Below, piece after piece: positions 63,713-64,000 of a stretch of 64,000 nt of DNA; the first letter of the stretch is position 1; each line of letters starts with the position of its first letter. This DNA comes from Tetrahymena thermophila SB210. Lineage: Eukaryota; Ciliophora; Oligohymenophorea; Hymenostomatida; Tetrahymenidae. The DNA lies in assembly GCF_000189635.1 (NCBI RefSeq), contig NW_002476270.1:62001-126000 (forward strand), given 5' to 3'. The notes beneath the pieces are model-generated. The model saw only the letters and a program-made list of their open reading frames with translations, searched no databases and was not told the DNA's origin. The translations under genes and the position numbers were made by a program.

Positions 63713-64000
63713 GAATCAAAAATAAATAACTTACCTTTGTTAAATAATCTAAATTTTTGAATTTAATTAAAATATTTAAATTTGACTTTTTCAATAGTTC
63801 TTGAGTTAAAATATATGTAGTTATTTAATAAGTTAATTACTTAGCTATTTAGTCATTTATTTATTTTACTTATTAACTTACTTACTGATTTAGTAGTAGA
63901 ATGTACTTTTAAATTATAATTTAATATTTTGGGATATATTATCAAAATTAATTAAACTATAAAATGCACATATTTTTTAATTTCGTTCTTCGAGTTTATT
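63713..64000. other. 3' flank, A+T-rich
   Basis: Low-complexity TTTA/ACTT runs to the end of the window, no gene seen. Confidence 0.6.

Noticed and set aside
1-64000. tRNA, rRNA, CRISPR array, telomere repeats, transposase genes
   Set aside because: No cloverleaf with a T-loop box, no regularly spaced identical repeats with unique spacers, no CCCCAA/GGGGTT runs and no DDE-type motif were seen by eye.

Overview
This window is nuclear DNA of an oligohymenophorean ciliate, most like Tetrahymena or a close relative. The sequence is extremely A+T-rich. Conserved proteins (tubulin ligase-like enzyme, tyrosine phosphatase, peroxisomal-type ABC transporter, Erv1 oxidase, p24 cargo receptor) read open only if TAA and TAG mean glutamine. 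Every gene I could close ends in TGA. Introns are GT...AG, mostly about 45-120 nt, with a few of 200-400 nt. Intact, densely packed genes and no visible eliminated-sequence junctions suggest macronuclear DNA, but the genus cannot be fixed from sequence alone. Standard-code ORF calls are nearly useless here because they break at every Gln codon. All exon boundaries were read by eye.

Layout. 1-8.2 kb (+): two Q/N-rich proteins of unknown function, the first a coiled-coil protein whose 5' end may lie outside. 8.7-15.3 kb (+): a large polytopic membrane protein with a PAS domain (TmcB-like ciliate family). 16.4-18.6 kb (-): a bZIP protein with a transmembrane segment, resembling ATF6/OASIS-type membrane-tethered factors. 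19.3-20.3 kb (-): a small charged protein. 22.9-31.1 kb (-): Erv1/ALR sulfhydryl oxidase, a C2-C2-Dpy-30 protein, a TTLL-type tubulin glutamylase, and a protein with an EF-hand-like C-terminus. 31.6-34.5 kb (-): an ABCD half transporter. 35.6-38.4 kb (+): a p24/TMED protein and a thioredoxin-fold ER protein. 40.3-42.7 kb (+): a tail-anchored coiled-coil protein, followed by a decayed triplicated unit. 44.3-49.9 kb (-): a small 4-TM protein, an Elongator subunit Elp6 candidate, and an unrecognised protein. 50.6-57.1 kb (-): a large TPR protein and a poly-Q protein. 57.7-61.2 kb (-): a polytopic membrane protein with a big ectodomain. 61.9-63.7 kb (+): a classical protein tyrosine phosphatase.

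There is no operon logic. Neighbours are individually transcribed genes that alternate in strand and are separated by A+T-rich spacers. Themes that recur are cilia/microtubules (TTLL, Dpy-30, perhaps the TPR protein), the secretory pathway (p24, thioredoxin-fold protein, membrane-bound bZIP) and organelle redox/transport (Erv1, ABCD). No CRISPR, rRNA, confident tRNA, telomere repeat or obvious transposase was found. The most interesting items are the membrane-anchored bZIP, the C2-Dpy-30 architecture, a long imperfect hairpin at 61.5 kb, and the tandem-unit decay at 42.8-44.1 kb.
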